The notes beneath the pieces were generated by a model. It had not been told where the DNA came from. It was given only the letters and a program-made list of their open reading frames with translations, and made no database searches. A program made the position numbers and the translations under genes. A stretch of 64,000 nt of DNA, taken from a gamma proteobacterium HTCC2207. GTDB lineage: Bacteria > Pseudomonadota > Gammaproteobacteria > Pseudomonadales > Porticoccaceae. The stretch lies in assembly GCA_905182855.1 (NCBI GenBank), contig CAJJDA010000002.1, positions 1 to 64,000 on the forward strand, read 5' to 3'. Below, in pieces: positions 41,331 to 51,016 of this stretch. Numbering within the stretch: position 1 is the first letter of the stretch; every line of letters starts with the position of its first letter.

Positions 41331-41562
41331 TGATTTAGTGAATGCAGTAAATGAGCGAAATTTGATCTGGCTGTTCTAAATCGCGATAATTCCGAAAGAT
41401 TCAGCGCCTCTGAGCCATACGATCTTAAGTCGGAGGGGACTGGTCTCAGCCATGCTATTTGAAGTGGAAGGGGAGCGAGTCTCGAACGCGCATCTTTCAG
41501 CCTGCCGAGGTATCGTCAAGCACACTAATGGGGTTCAAACATTTTGGCTCGCCAATGCAGGT

Positions 41563-42807
41563 TTATAGACAGATTCTAACCAGGTGTAGGATCTGTTTTT
41601 CCAATAATTTTTGCCGCTCCTCGGGAAAGCCCTGCAGGATAAAACAATTATCATCGAAGGATTGAAATCTCGCTATAGACGAAAGCTGGTCGATATCATA
41701 CTCCTTGGTATGCAGGCCAATCAGGCCCTCTTGCAGCTGGCCAGACAGGTCTCTGGACTGATGCTTGAGCGCAGCCAGGCCCTCATGGAAGCTAAATAGC
41801 GGCAAGCTGGGTAGGTCGTCACTGCATAGCGCCCAATTAATCTCCAGATCGACACCTAGCTCTCCACCGAGACGCTCAAGCAACTGTTGCAGAGAATAAA
41901 CCGCCATTAGGCAGACCAGTAGGTGCTGCTTGGAAGGCTGTGTTGAGCGAATATAAAAACAAATATCGCCGACTCCACCCTCGACTCGCTGCCCCCCATA
42001 TAGCTCTAATGCACGTTGAGTACAGTAGTCGATTTTGTCCAATAAGCGCTCGAGATTTTCGCGATTTAGTTGGGCGTTTAGACGCTGGCGATTCTTGACT
42101 GTGGCGCAGACCAGGCTGTAGTAATAGCCGGTACTCGAATTTTCATCCGCAGAACTCGACGAAGCTAGTAATGGCTGTATTCGAGCCTCAAGTGCACTAA
42201 TTTCATCAATCATAGGCTCGGCAGTACCTGGTAGCCGGCTCGTTAGGATGAGAATTCGACGGAAAAACTGTTCGGCAAACTGGTGGCATAGATAGGTGCA
42301 CAGCGCGGTAAAAAGCAGCCACAGAAGCAGCCAGCTAAAAAGGACATTACGATATTGCTGATAGATAGGTTGGCTATCGACCGCCACATAAATTGTACCA
42401 ATCTGAGTATCCTGTAACTCGATATCGCGACTGATGATCTCCAGAGTATCTGGCTTGTCGCCAGCGGTTTTACTCTGTGCGATTAACTGGTTGTCGTTGT
42501 CATAAACACTGGCGCTGAAGATGGCTTGATCTGCAGTTGCCCGACGCAATGCGACCTGAACACTGATTGTGTCCTCATTAAACAGGGAGCTGCGAATTAG
42601 TTCTACCAACTGGTTAACTGACAGTTCACTTTTTTCCATTACCACGTCATTCGATAGTTTGGACGTATAGCTAGATAGAAGGATAGTGCTGAGAAATCCT
42701 AGTATTAGGCAGGCAAAAAATACTGCGACAGGCAGCTTTATTGCCATCGAATATCGACGATACATTCTATGTGCCCTGAATTTAATTGCAGTTAATTTGC
42801 CTCGCAT
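41563..42807 (-). CDS. AhpA/YtjB (Smp)-family membrane protein
   Basis: 414 aa, N-terminal TM and sensor-like region; divergent from serB as in other gammaproteobacteria. Confidence 0.7.
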   Translation of the reverse strand: MRGKLTAIKFRAHRMYRRYSMAIKLPVAVFFACLILGFLSTILLSSYTSKLSNDVVMEKSELSVNQLVELIRSSLFNEDTISVQVALRRATADQAIFSASVYDNDNQLIAQSKTAGDKPDTLEIISRDIELQDTQIGTIYVAVDSQPIYQQYRNVLFSWLLLWLLFTALCTYLCHQFAEQFFRRILILTSRLPGTAEPMIDEISALEARIQPLLASSSSADENSSTGYYYSLVCATVKNRQRLNAQLNRENLERLLDKIDYCTQRALELYGGQRVEGGVGDICFYIRSTQPSKQHLLVCLMAVYSLQQLLERLGGELGVDLEINWALCSDDLPSLPLFSFHEGLAALKHQSRDLSGQLQEGLIGLHTKEYDIDQLSSIARFQSFDDNCFILQGFPEERQKLLEKQILHLVRICL

Positions 42808-42868
42808 TCTATCCTATTCCCACAGCTTTTATATAATGGCGGCATAATAATCACCTTGGCTGGAATCT

Positions 42869-44092
42869 GTGAAAGATATTTTGTTAATAACTGTGTCAGG
42901 TCAGGATAAACCTGGCGTCACCAGTGCCGTAGCCGACGTTCTATCGCGCTACGCTGTCACCATGCTCGATATAGGCCAGGCGGTGATTCACGATCAGTTG
43001 AATCTGGGTATTCTCGTCGCAATACCGCTGAGGACCCAGACCTCTTCAGTTACCGATGAGGTGTTGGCGTGTTTAAAAACCTTAGGTATGCAGGCAAGAT
43101 TTTCATCGATTTCTGAACAACGTTATCAGCGTTGGGTCGAACAGCAGGGTAAGCGGCGTCATATTGTGACCCTTTTGGCGCGTAAAATTGATGCATGCCA
43201 TCTGGCTGCAGTAACCAGAGTTACTAGCGAGCAGGGTCTTAATATAGACAAAATTGTGCGCATGTCCGGCAGAATTAAGCTTGATGAGTCCGATCGCCTA
43301 GGGCGTGCATGCGTTGAATTTTCAGCCCGTGGCACACCGCATAGTGCTACTCAATTGCGCAGCTCGCTGCTTGAGTTAGCGGGTCAACAGAATATAGACA
43401 TCGCCTATCAGGAAGATGACATCTACCGTCGCAATCGCAAACTGGTCGTGTTTGATATGGACTCTACCTTAATTGACGCGGAGGTGATTGACGAGCTGGC
43501 CAAGGAAGCCGGTGTTGGCAAGCAGGTTGCGGCCATCACCGAGGCAGCTATGCAGGGCGAAATCGACTTCAACGACAGCTTTGCTCAGCGGTTAGCGCTA
43601 CTCGAAGGGCTGAGTGAAGACGTTTTACAGTCGGTGGCAGAACGGCTCAGGTTAAATGAAGGTGCGGAGCATCTTATTAAAAGCTTAAAACAGCTCGGTT
43701 TTAAAACCGCTATTATTTCCGGTGGTTTTACCTTTTTTGGCCGCTACTTGCAGAGTATTTTGGATGTCGACTATGTCTATGCTAATGAGTTGGATGTTGT
43801 TAATGGTTTCGTCACTGGGCGAGTGCAGGGCGAGATTATCAATGGCATGCGCAAGGCGGAGCTGCTGTGCGAAATCGCTGCAAAAGAAGGCCTGCTCCTA
43901 GAGCAGGTTATTGCTGTGGGCGATGGTGCTAATGATTTGCCAATGTTGGCGATTGCCGGACTTGGTATTGCGTTTAGGGCGAAGCCATTGGTCAGGGCAT
44001 CAGCTAAACAGGCATTATCAAACGTTGGCCTAGATGGCATTCTTTACCTTTTGGGATACAGCGATAAAGATATTGCTACTCTAGGGGTTTAG
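42869..44092 (+). CDS. serB: Phosphoserine phosphatase SerB with ACT-like N-terminus
   Basis: 407 aa; VFDMDSTLIDAEVIDELA, IISGGFTFFG, VGDGANDLPML. Confidence 0.97.
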   Translation: MKDILLITVSGQDKPGVTSAVADVLSRYAVTMLDIGQAVIHDQLNLGILVAIPLRTQTSSVTDEVLACLKTLGMQARFSSISEQRYQRWVEQQGKRRHIVTLLARKIDACHLAAVTRVTSEQGLNIDKIVRMSGRIKLDESDRLGRACVEFSARGTPHSATQLRSSLLELAGQQNIDIAYQEDDIYRRNRKLVVFDMDSTLIDAEVIDELAKEAGVGKQVAAITEAAMQGEIDFNDSFAQRLALLEGLSEDVLQSVAERLRLNEGAEHLIKSLKQLGFKTAIISGGFTFFGRYLQSILDVDYVYANELDVVNGFVTGRVQGEIINGMRKAELLCEIAAKEGLLLEQVIAVGDGANDLPMLAIAGLGIAFRAKPLVRASAKQALSNVGLDGILYLLGYSDKDIATLGV

Positions 44093-44316
44093 AGGTAGTT
44101 GCCAATCATTAGCCATAAATTTACTGGATCACCTTGCGTAGGATTCTCTGTGAGTTCGCGTAGAGGTGCTGTGAAAGCACCTCTGTACTATGGCTAATTA
44201 AAGGTCGCGGCAGCCGCAATTGGTTCAGCTTTTCCGGGTATCAATATCCAAAACTGGCGAACATCGCCGGCACTTGGAGTATCATGTACCTTTATAATTT
44301 TCGAGACGAGACAATA

Positions 44317-44883
44317 ATGGCCAATTACTCTACTAATGAATTTCGTTCTGGGTTAAAACTCATGTTAGACGGTGATCCGTGCTCGATTCTAGAGAATGAG
44401 TTTGTTAAACCAGGCAAGGGTCAGGCGTTTAGTCGAGTAAAGCTGCGTAACCTTAAAACTGGCCGTGTAATTGAAAAGACGTTCAAATCAGGTGAGTCTC
44501 TTGAAGGCGCTGATGTGCTGGATATGGATATGCAGTATCTCTATGAAGACGGTGAATTTTGGTATTTTATGGAGCCGGACACCTTCGAACAGCATCAGGC
44601 CTCAGAAAATGCGCTCGGCGACGCGGTTAAATGGTTGAGTGAGCAGGATATTTGCGTGGTGACACTCTATAACGGCGCACCACTGTCCGTAGTTCCGCCC
44701 ATTCATGTAGAGTTGGCTATTGCCCAAACGGATCCGGGATTGCGTGGCGACACGGCACAGGGCGGCAGTAAGCCAGCTAAATTGGTAACGGGGGCTATCG
44801 TGAAGGTGCCGTTATTTTTGGAAGAAGGTGAAGTGATCAAGGTGGATACGCGGACCGGTGAGTATCAGGGGCGCGTCAAATAA
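44317..44883 (+). CDS. efp: Elongation factor P
   Basis: [45 protein letters not shown]; start 33 nt inside listed ORF. Confidence 0.97.
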   Translation: MANYSTNEFRSGLKLMLDGDPCSILENEFVKPGKGQAFSRVKLRNLKTGRVIEKTFKSGESLEGADVLDMDMQYLYEDGEFWYFMEPDTFEQHQASENALGDAVKWLSEQDICVVTLYNGAPLSVVPPIHVELAIAQTDPGLRGDTAQGGSKPAKLVTGAIVKVPLFLEEGEVIKVDTRTGEYQGRVK

Positions 44884-44885
44884 TT

Positions 44886-45851
44886 GTGAGCGATAACTGG
44901 CAGTCTGGTATGAGTAATGAGTCGCTGCAATATCGCAGTGAGTTGTTACAAAGTCTGCGCAGTTTCTTTCAGCAGCGTCGGGCGATGGAAGTAGATGTTC
45001 CCGTTTTAGCCCGCTCAACCGTCACGGATATTAACATAGAAAGCATAAATGTTAAGGTATTTGGCGATAGTGGGTACTTACAGACCTCCCCTGAATATTT
45101 CATGAAGCGGCTACTTGCCTGCGGTGTGGGTGATATTTTCTGCCTGGGAAAAGCCTTTCGAGATAGCGAGGTAGGCCGTCGGCACAATCCTGAATTTACC
45201 ATGCTGGAATGGTACCGCCGTGGCTGGGACGAGCATCAGTTGATGACTGAGGTAACTGAGTTGGTTGGCGAGCTTGTTCAGCGCCACACTTCGTCTGATC
45301 TCGCCGTCAGCAAACTCAGCTACGCAGACTGTTTTATACAACACCTCGGTGTCGATCCCCATAGTGCACAACTACCAGTATTGAGGCAAATGGCGGTAGC
45401 TGCCAGCTCGGATAGTTGGGTCACAGAGACTCGGGCCAACTGTTTGGATCTGCTGTTTAGTTTGAATATCGAGCCGCAGTTACCTGGAGGCTTAGTATTT
45501 ATATATGATTATCCCGCCTGCCAGTCTGCTTTAGCCCAGATACATTTAAATGATCATGGCCAAGCCGTTAGTCGGCGCTTTGAAGTATTCTTCAATGGCA
45601 TGGAGCTGGCAAATGGTTACGCAGAACTGACTGACGCAAATGAGCAAAAATCCCGTTTTGAAAAAGATATCGGTCAGCGCCTTCGTGATAATAAATCGGC
45701 AGTTGCAGTGGATAATAAGTTTATTGAAGCATTGGAATCGGGTTTACCCCCCTGCGCTGGGGTGGCGCTGGGAGTAGACCGCTTACTTATGCAGCTCTTA
45801 GCTGTTGAGTCGATCGCACAGGTCATGCCCTTCAGTTGGGATCGCTGTTAG
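44886..45851 (+). CDS. epmA: EF-P lysine aminoacylase EpmA (PoxA/GenX)
   Basis: 321 aa class II LysRS-like; LQTSPEYFMKRLLACGVGDIFCLGKAFRDSEVGRRHNPEFTMLEWYR; GTG start. Confidence 0.96.
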   Translation: MSDNWQSGMSNESLQYRSELLQSLRSFFQQRRAMEVDVPVLARSTVTDINIESINVKVFGDSGYLQTSPEYFMKRLLACGVGDIFCLGKAFRDSEVGRRHNPEFTMLEWYRRGWDEHQLMTEVTELVGELVQRHTSSDLAVSKLSYADCFIQHLGVDPHSAQLPVLRQMAVAASSDSWVTETRANCLDLLFSLNIEPQLPGGLVFIYDYPACQSALAQIHLNDHGQAVSRRFEVFFNGMELANGYAELTDANEQKSRFEKDIGQRLRDNKSAVAVDNKFIEALESGLPPCAGVALGVDRLLMQLLAVESIAQVMPFSWDRC

Positions 45852-45862
45852 TAACGCTCTCT

Positions 45863-46660
45863 CTAAGAGCCCTTAAAATAATGATTCATCGCTGTAGATG
45901 GCTCATCGATATCGACCTGACCCACCACTTTAGACGGCACGCCTGCCACCACGGTATGAGCTGCTACCGATTTAAGTACCACACTAGAAGCGGCTACCAT
46001 GGCGCCCTCCCCAATCTCAATATTACCAAGTATCTTGGCCCCTGGGCCGAGCAGCACGCCTTTGCGGATCTTAGGGTGACGATCACCACTGACTTTTCCC
46101 GTACCACCAAGAGTAACTGATTGCATGATGGAGACGCAGTCTTCAACAACCGCTGTTTCACCGATAACCAGGCCCGTGGCGTGATCAATCATCACACCGC
46201 AGCCTATTTGTGCCGCCGGATGTATGTCGACCGCCAACTTAACGGAAACGCGATGCTGGATTAGCAGAGCCAGTGAATGATTGCCCTGCAACCACAATTG
46301 ATGGGCAACACGATAAGCCTGTAGCGCTAAAAACCCTTTAAAATACAGAAATGGCGAGCTGTATAGTTCGCAAGCGGAATCTCGATCAACCGTTGCCCGG
46401 ATATCTTTTGCTACACAGTCAATAATCTCTGGGTCGGCGAAAATATTGTTCATAATGTTTCGAAGCATCGCCATGGGAACTGTGGCGCTTGCGAGTTTAT
46501 TGGCTAGCTGAAAGCTCAGGGCAGAGGCCAAATTAGGGTGATCAAGAATCGTCGCCATAAGATATTCCGCCAAGACCGGCTCAGTCAGGGCCGAATCAGC
46601 GGCCTCCTTGACGATAGATTGCCACACCTGCAGGGCTAATTTCCCGTTGTCTGTATTCAT
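45863..46660 (-). CDS. cysE: Serine O-acetyltransferase (copy 2)
   Basis: DIHPAAQIGCGVMIDHATGLVIGETAVVEDCVSIMQSVTLGGTGKVSGDRHPKI; start at MNTDNGKL. Confidence 0.94.
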   Translation of the reverse strand: MNTDNGKLALQVWQSIVKEAADSALTEPVLAEYLMATILDHPNLASALSFQLANKLASATVPMAMLRNIMNNIFADPEIIDCVAKDIRATVDRDSACELYSSPFLYFKGFLALQAYRVAHQLWLQGNHSLALLIQHRVSVKLAVDIHPAAQIGCGVMIDHATGLVIGETAVVEDCVSIMQSVTLGGTGKVSGDRHPKIRKGVLLGPGAKILGNIEIGEGAMVAASSVVLKSVAAHTVVAGVPSKVVGQVDIDEPSTAMNHYFKGS

Positions 46661-46674
46661 AAGGTCATTTTGAG

Positions 46675-47439
46675 TCAGGGCGTTGCAATATGCCAGCCCG
46701 TTCTCGCGATACACCATATATCGACACTTTTTGCGCCGGCTTCTAGCAGACTCAGGGTGGCCGCTTTTGCTGTCGCGCCGGTCGTAATGACATCATCGAC
46801 GAGGGCAACAGTCTGCCCCGGGATTTTTCTACGTGCATCAAATGCGCCGATCATACTGCGCAGTCGCTGTTGTTTGCCGACTAGGTGCTGAGCTTTACCG
46901 TGATGGATTCGATAGCAAACATCACTGCATAGTTGCGTATTGGGTAACTGCTGGTTCAGATATTTAGCGATATTGTAACTCTGATTGAAGCCTCTGTAAG
47001 CCAACTTTCGCCAGTGCAAAGGCACGGGTATGATGGTAGTTGGTATGCTGTTTGTATCATAGCGGGCGTAAATACTCGCGAGTAAAAGGCTTGATAGCTC
47101 TTGCAGTTCCGGCGCATGAGGATCGCTTTTTATGCGAGTGATTAGCCGGTCAACAGGGCTCATGTAGTGCAGTGCGGCGATGCATCGGGCAAACGGAGGC
47201 GGCTTTCTTTGGCACTCAGAACAGCTGATGTCTGGGCTAGTGATGCCATTGAGCATCGGCGTGCCGCAGCCAGAACATTGATTAGTTAACTGAGGCAAGG
47301 CTTCATTGCAGCCTTTACATAAGCAGTAGTTACTTTCACTTAGTCGATCTTTACACAGCACGCAATTACTGGGTAGCAGAAGGTTTAGCAGTGGCCTAAT
47401 GGCCAAAGATTGGGGAGAGTGGACACTGTACATGGACAC
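46675..47439 (-). CDS. comF: ComF family protein (phosphoribosyltransferase-like)
   Basis: N-terminal Zn-finger Cys motifs CSGCGTPML...CSECQ; RGFNQSYNIAKYL; VALVDDVITTGAT. Confidence 0.94.
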   Translation of the reverse strand: MSMYSVHSPQSLAIRPLLNLLLPSNCVLCKDRLSESNYCLCKGCNEALPQLTNQCSGCGTPMLNGITSPDISCSECQRKPPPFARCIAALHYMSPVDRLITRIKSDPHAPELQELSSLLLASIYARYDTNSIPTTIIPVPLHWRKLAYRGFNQSYNIAKYLNQQLPNTQLCSDVCYRIHHGKAQHLVGKQQRLRSMIGAFDARRKIPGQTVALVDDVITTGATAKAATLSLLEAGAKSVDIWCIARTGWHIATP

Positions 47440-47462
47440 CCTCCCTCGCTTGGCCGATTTAG

Positions 47463-48053
47463 CTAGCTAACCTTGTGGGTAGGGTCGCTATCGTCTTCCT
47501 GTTCGTCCTCAGCACTATTGGCCGCGTTAGGGTGACCTTTGCTGAGATCATTATCATCCAAGCCGTATCCCTCGCTTAGAATGCCGCCGGGAACCTTAGG
47601 CGCGTAGTCTCTGGGCGGCTGAATGTCTTCCGCTTGGATGAGAGGCTTGCCCTCGGCATCTACAAGAGAGAGATCAGACCCTCCCGCTTTGAGGAATTGT
47701 CGACCGATCTCTGGGCTCGCGAGCCGAATGGCACTAGTGGCTAGATGCTCATGTATTTGATGATAGCTTTGGGCCATATTAGTGGTCAGCTGAGAAACCG
47801 TGACAAAGTGCTCCGTTACCTCTTGTTGGTAGCGCTTAAGTTTTTGCTCACTGTCTTTGAGCAGTTTCTCTAGGTCGCGACCTGGGGCACTGCCCTGTCT
47901 AGTTTTTCGCGCGTAGAGGTGCATTACCGCTGCGCCGCTTAAAAAGGCCGCTGCCATTAGCATCAGTGCCACAGTTAGAGTTACCAAGGTCATATCCCCA
48001 TTAATTAAATGCATCCCATCGGATTCAGATGCTGCTTTCAGTCGTTTAGTCAA
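47463..48053 (-). CDS. YhcB/DUF1043 (ZapG-like) family protein
   Basis: N-terminal TM, coiled-coil with HFVTVSQLTTNMAQSYHQIHEHLATSA, convergent/divergent context with zapE. Confidence 0.85.
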   Translation of the reverse strand: MTKRLKAASESDGMHLINGDMTLVTLTVALMLMAAAFLSGAAVMHLYARKTRQGSAPGRDLEKLLKDSEQKLKRYQQEVTEHFVTVSQLTTNMAQSYHQIHEHLATSAIRLASPEIGRQFLKAGGSDLSLVDAEGKPLIQAEDIQPPRDYAPKVPGGILSEGYGLDDNDLSKGHPNAANSAEDEQEDDSDPTHKVS

Positions 48054-48164
48054 CCGCTCACAAACATTGTAACGCAGATTTTAGTTTAGAGCCTCCGAGA
48101 GTTTTGGTTGTAACCATTTAATTTGCTAGTTAAAGTTCCCCCTCTTGATTATCAGTCTTAACCC

Positions 48165-49274
48165 ATGCCAACCCCAAAGCAGCGCTACCTACTAGATCTA
48201 AATCGCGAAGGCTTCTTTAAAGATGACTCTCAGGCGCTTGCAGTGGACGCTTTAGAGGATTTATACGAACGCTTGGTAGTCAGGCATTGTCGGCAACCAG
48301 AAGGCTTTATAGGGGCGTTAATAAAGGTATTCGTTAGATCCTCGTTAAAGCCTGAAGCTGGGCTGTATTTTTGGGGTGGTGTGGGCCGGGGTAAAACTTA
48401 TCTGATGGATAATTTTTACGAGAGCCTGCCCTTTAAGCGTAAAATGCGTGTTCACTTCCATCGTTTTATGCGGCGGGTTCACCAAGATTTGACGCTATTA
48501 GAGGGTCAGGTTAATCCGCTGCAAAAGGTGGCGGATAAAATAGCCGATGAAACCTGCATTATTTGCTTCGATGAATTCTTTGTCAGTGATATTGGCGATG
48601 CGATGATATTGGGTGTGCTCTTAGAGGCGCTTTTTGCTCGGGGCGTCTGCCTCGTCGCGACGTCCAATATTATTCCCAATGACCTTTATCTCAATGGTTT
48701 GCAGCGCCAGCGGTTTTTGCCTGCCATTGCTTTGCTCAACAAGCACTGTGAGGTCATGAATGTCGATGGTGGCACGGATCACCGATTGCGGGCCTTGGAG
48801 CAGGCCGACCTGTATCATTGGCCGCTTGATGCGGTCGCCAAGCAAGCGATTAGTGATACTTTTGAACGGTTGGTTCCTGTTGGGGGTGAAATCAAGTCAG
48901 CGGTCGATCTAGACGTGGAGGGGCGCGCTATACCGGCGATCAAAGTGGGGGAGGATATTGTGTGGTTCGAATTCTCTGCGATCTGTGAAGGCCCGCGAAG
49001 CCAAAATGACTATATTGACATAGCTCGCGAGTTTCACGGGGTGATGATCAGTAATATTCCCCCGCTAGGACATATTAATGAGGATGCGGCGAGGCGATTC
49101 ATTAATCTGGTCGATGAGTTCTATGACCGCAATGTAAAACTTGCGATAACAGCCTCGGAACCCCTAAAAACGCTGTATTCTGGTGGCCGTTTGACGTTTG
49201 AGTTTAAGCGCACGGTAAGTCGAATACTGGAGATGCAGAGCCATGAATATCTGGCCCGACCCCATCGACCGTAA
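48165..49274 (+). CDS. zapE: Cell division protein ZapE (AFG1-like ATPase)
   Basis: 369 aa; GLYFWGGVGRGKTYLMDNFYESLP, HFHRFMRRVH, FDEFFVSDIGDAMIL. Confidence 0.95.
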   Translation: MPTPKQRYLLDLNREGFFKDDSQALAVDALEDLYERLVVRHCRQPEGFIGALIKVFVRSSLKPEAGLYFWGGVGRGKTYLMDNFYESLPFKRKMRVHFHRFMRRVHQDLTLLEGQVNPLQKVADKIADETCIICFDEFFVSDIGDAMILGVLLEALFARGVCLVATSNIIPNDLYLNGLQRQRFLPAIALLNKHCEVMNVDGGTDHRLRALEQADLYHWPLDAVAKQAISDTFERLVPVGGEIKSAVDLDVEGRAIPAIKVGEDIVWFEFSAICEGPRSQNDYIDIAREFHGVMISNIPPLGHINEDAARRFINLVDEFYDRNVKLAITASEPLKTLYSGGRLTFEFKRTVSRILEMQSHEYLARPHRP

Positions 49275-49373
49275 AAAAGTTACGCTTTACTGCACACAGC
49301 CCTTGCGTAACGGCGCCATCGTAATTACAATTCGCACCCTTTTTTGGGATCCCCCAAAGCACGGCAGGATAAG

Positions 49374-49802
49374 ATGAAAACATACAGCGCAAAAGCAGAA
49401 ACAGTAGAACGTGATTGGTTTGTAGTCGACGCCGAGGGTAAAACCTTAGGTCGTTTGGCGACTGAGGTAGCTTCACGGCTACGCGGTAAGCACAAGCCAG
49501 AATACACGCCCCATGTCGATACAGGTGATTACATTGTCATCGTTAACGCCGAGAAAATTGGTGTGACGGGCAAAAAAGCCAAAGACAAAATTTATTATTC
49601 CCACACCGGTTATCCCGGTGGCATCAAAGACATCACTTTTGAAAAACTGATTGATAAAGCACCAGAGCGTGTCCTTCAGTCGGCGGTAAAAGGTATGTTG
49701 CCACGCGGTCCGCTCGGGCGGGAAATGTTTAGAAAGCTCAAGGTTTATGCTGGTATGGATCATCCCCATGCCGCGCAGCAACCTCAGACCCTCGACCTGT
49801 AA
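49374..49802 (+). CDS. rplM: 50S ribosomal protein L13
   Basis: 142 aa; [30 protein letters not shown]. Confidence 0.99.
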   Translation: MKTYSAKAETVERDWFVVDAEGKTLGRLATEVASRLRGKHKPEYTPHVDTGDYIVIVNAEKIGVTGKKAKDKIYYSHTGYPGGIKDITFEKLIDKAPERVLQSAVKGMLPRGPLGREMFRKLKVYAGMDHPHAAQQPQTLDL

Positions 49803-49813
49803 CGGAAAATACC

Positions 49814-50206
49814 ATGGCAGATACTCAATTTTATGGCACTGGACGTCGCAAGACATCAGCTGCCCGCGTTTTCATGAAATCTGGAAACGGTAAGATCACT
49901 ATTAATAATCGCGCTATTGAGGTGTACTTCGGTAGAGAAGTAGCGCGAATGATTGTTCGTCAACCGTTCGAAATAGTTGACATGGTGGAAAAGTTTGACC
50001 TCCATATTACCGTCGCAGGCGGTGGTAACTTTGGTCAGGCGGGCGCAATCCGACACGGTATCTCCCGTGCGTTGCTAAGCTATGATGAAAATTTGCGTCC
50101 AGTACTGCGAAAAGCGGGCTTTTTGACTCGCGATGCACGTCAGGTTGAGCGCAAAAAGGTTGGTCTACACAAAGCCCGTAAGCGTCCGCAGTTCTCTAAG
50201 CGTTAA
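49814..50206 (+). CDS. rpsI: 30S ribosomal protein S9
   Basis: 130 aa; [15 protein letters not shown] ... [17 protein letters not shown]. Confidence 0.99.
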   Translation: MADTQFYGTGRRKTSAARVFMKSGNGKITINNRAIEVYFGREVARMIVRQPFEIVDMVEKFDLHITVAGGGNFGQAGAIRHGISRALLSYDENLRPVLRKAGFLTRDARQVERKKVGLHKARKRPQFSKR

Positions 50207-50224
50207 TCGAAGCTTTAAAAGAAT

Positions 50225-50253
50225 AGCCTGACCCGATGGTCGGGCTTTTTTTT
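50225..50253 (+). terminator. Rho-independent terminator after rpsI
   Basis: AGCCTGACCCGATGGTCGGGCTTTTTTTT hairpin followed by T run. Confidence 0.85.
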
Positions 50254-50410
50254 GTCTATTTTAATTGTTTAAGATCAACTGCTTAGCCTATCTTCTGGTA
50301 ATCGCGCTATTGCGTAAAATTCCGCTTTCCTTTATCATTCAGGGCCTTTTTTACTGACGCGCGACCCCGCGTGTTTTGAATTCCATTTTTTGAGATTTAG
50401 GGAGAACGTC

Positions 50411-51016
50411 ATGATTAGTGACGGTGTCAACCATAGTCGCCGCAAATTTTTGTTGGGTGCGACGTCTGTAGTCGGTGGTGCTGGAGTAGTAGGTGCAGCA
50501 ATACCGTTTGTTTCATCTTGGCAGCCCAGTGCAAAAGCAAAAGCTGCTGGTGCGCCAGTGAAAGTGAATATTTCTAAGCTGGAAGTTGGCGCCCGAATGG
50601 TTGTCGAATGGCGTGGAAAGCCAGTGTATATAATACGCCGGACAAACGAGACTCTCGCCGCCCTCAATGGGATTGGCGAGGATGTCCTTAAAGATGTCGC
50701 CTCTGAAAGCGCGTCTCAGCCGACTTATGTCGCCGGTACCGCACGTACATTGAAGGGTAAAGAAGAGTACTTGATCCTCGTTGGTCTTTGCACACACCTT
50801 GGCTGTGCGCCGATTTATCGTCCCGACGTAGGCGCTATGGATATGGGGGGCGATGCCTGGTTAGGGGGGTTCTTCTGTCCATGTCACGGCTCCAAATTTG
50901 ATTTATCCGGACGCGTTTATGCTGGTGTGCCAGCGCCGACTAACCTTGAAGTCCCGCCCCACAGTTACGAGACGGATGATGTTGTGATTATCGGTATAGA
51001 TACGGAGATTGCGTAA
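50411..51016 (+). CDS. petA: Ubiquinol-cytochrome c reductase iron-sulfur subunit
   Basis: Tat signal SRRKFLLGA; CTHLGCAPIY and CPCHGSKFDLSGRVY; start at MISDGVNHSRRK. Confidence 0.97.
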   Translation: MISDGVNHSRRKFLLGATSVVGGAGVVGAAIPFVSSWQPSAKAKAAGAPVKVNISKLEVGARMVVEWRGKPVYIIRRTNETLAALNGIGEDVLKDVASESASQPTYVAGTARTLKGKEEYLILVGLCTHLGCAPIYRPDVGAMDMGGDAWLGGFFCPCHGSKFDLSGRVYAGVPAPTNLEVPPHSYETDDVVIIGIDTEIA

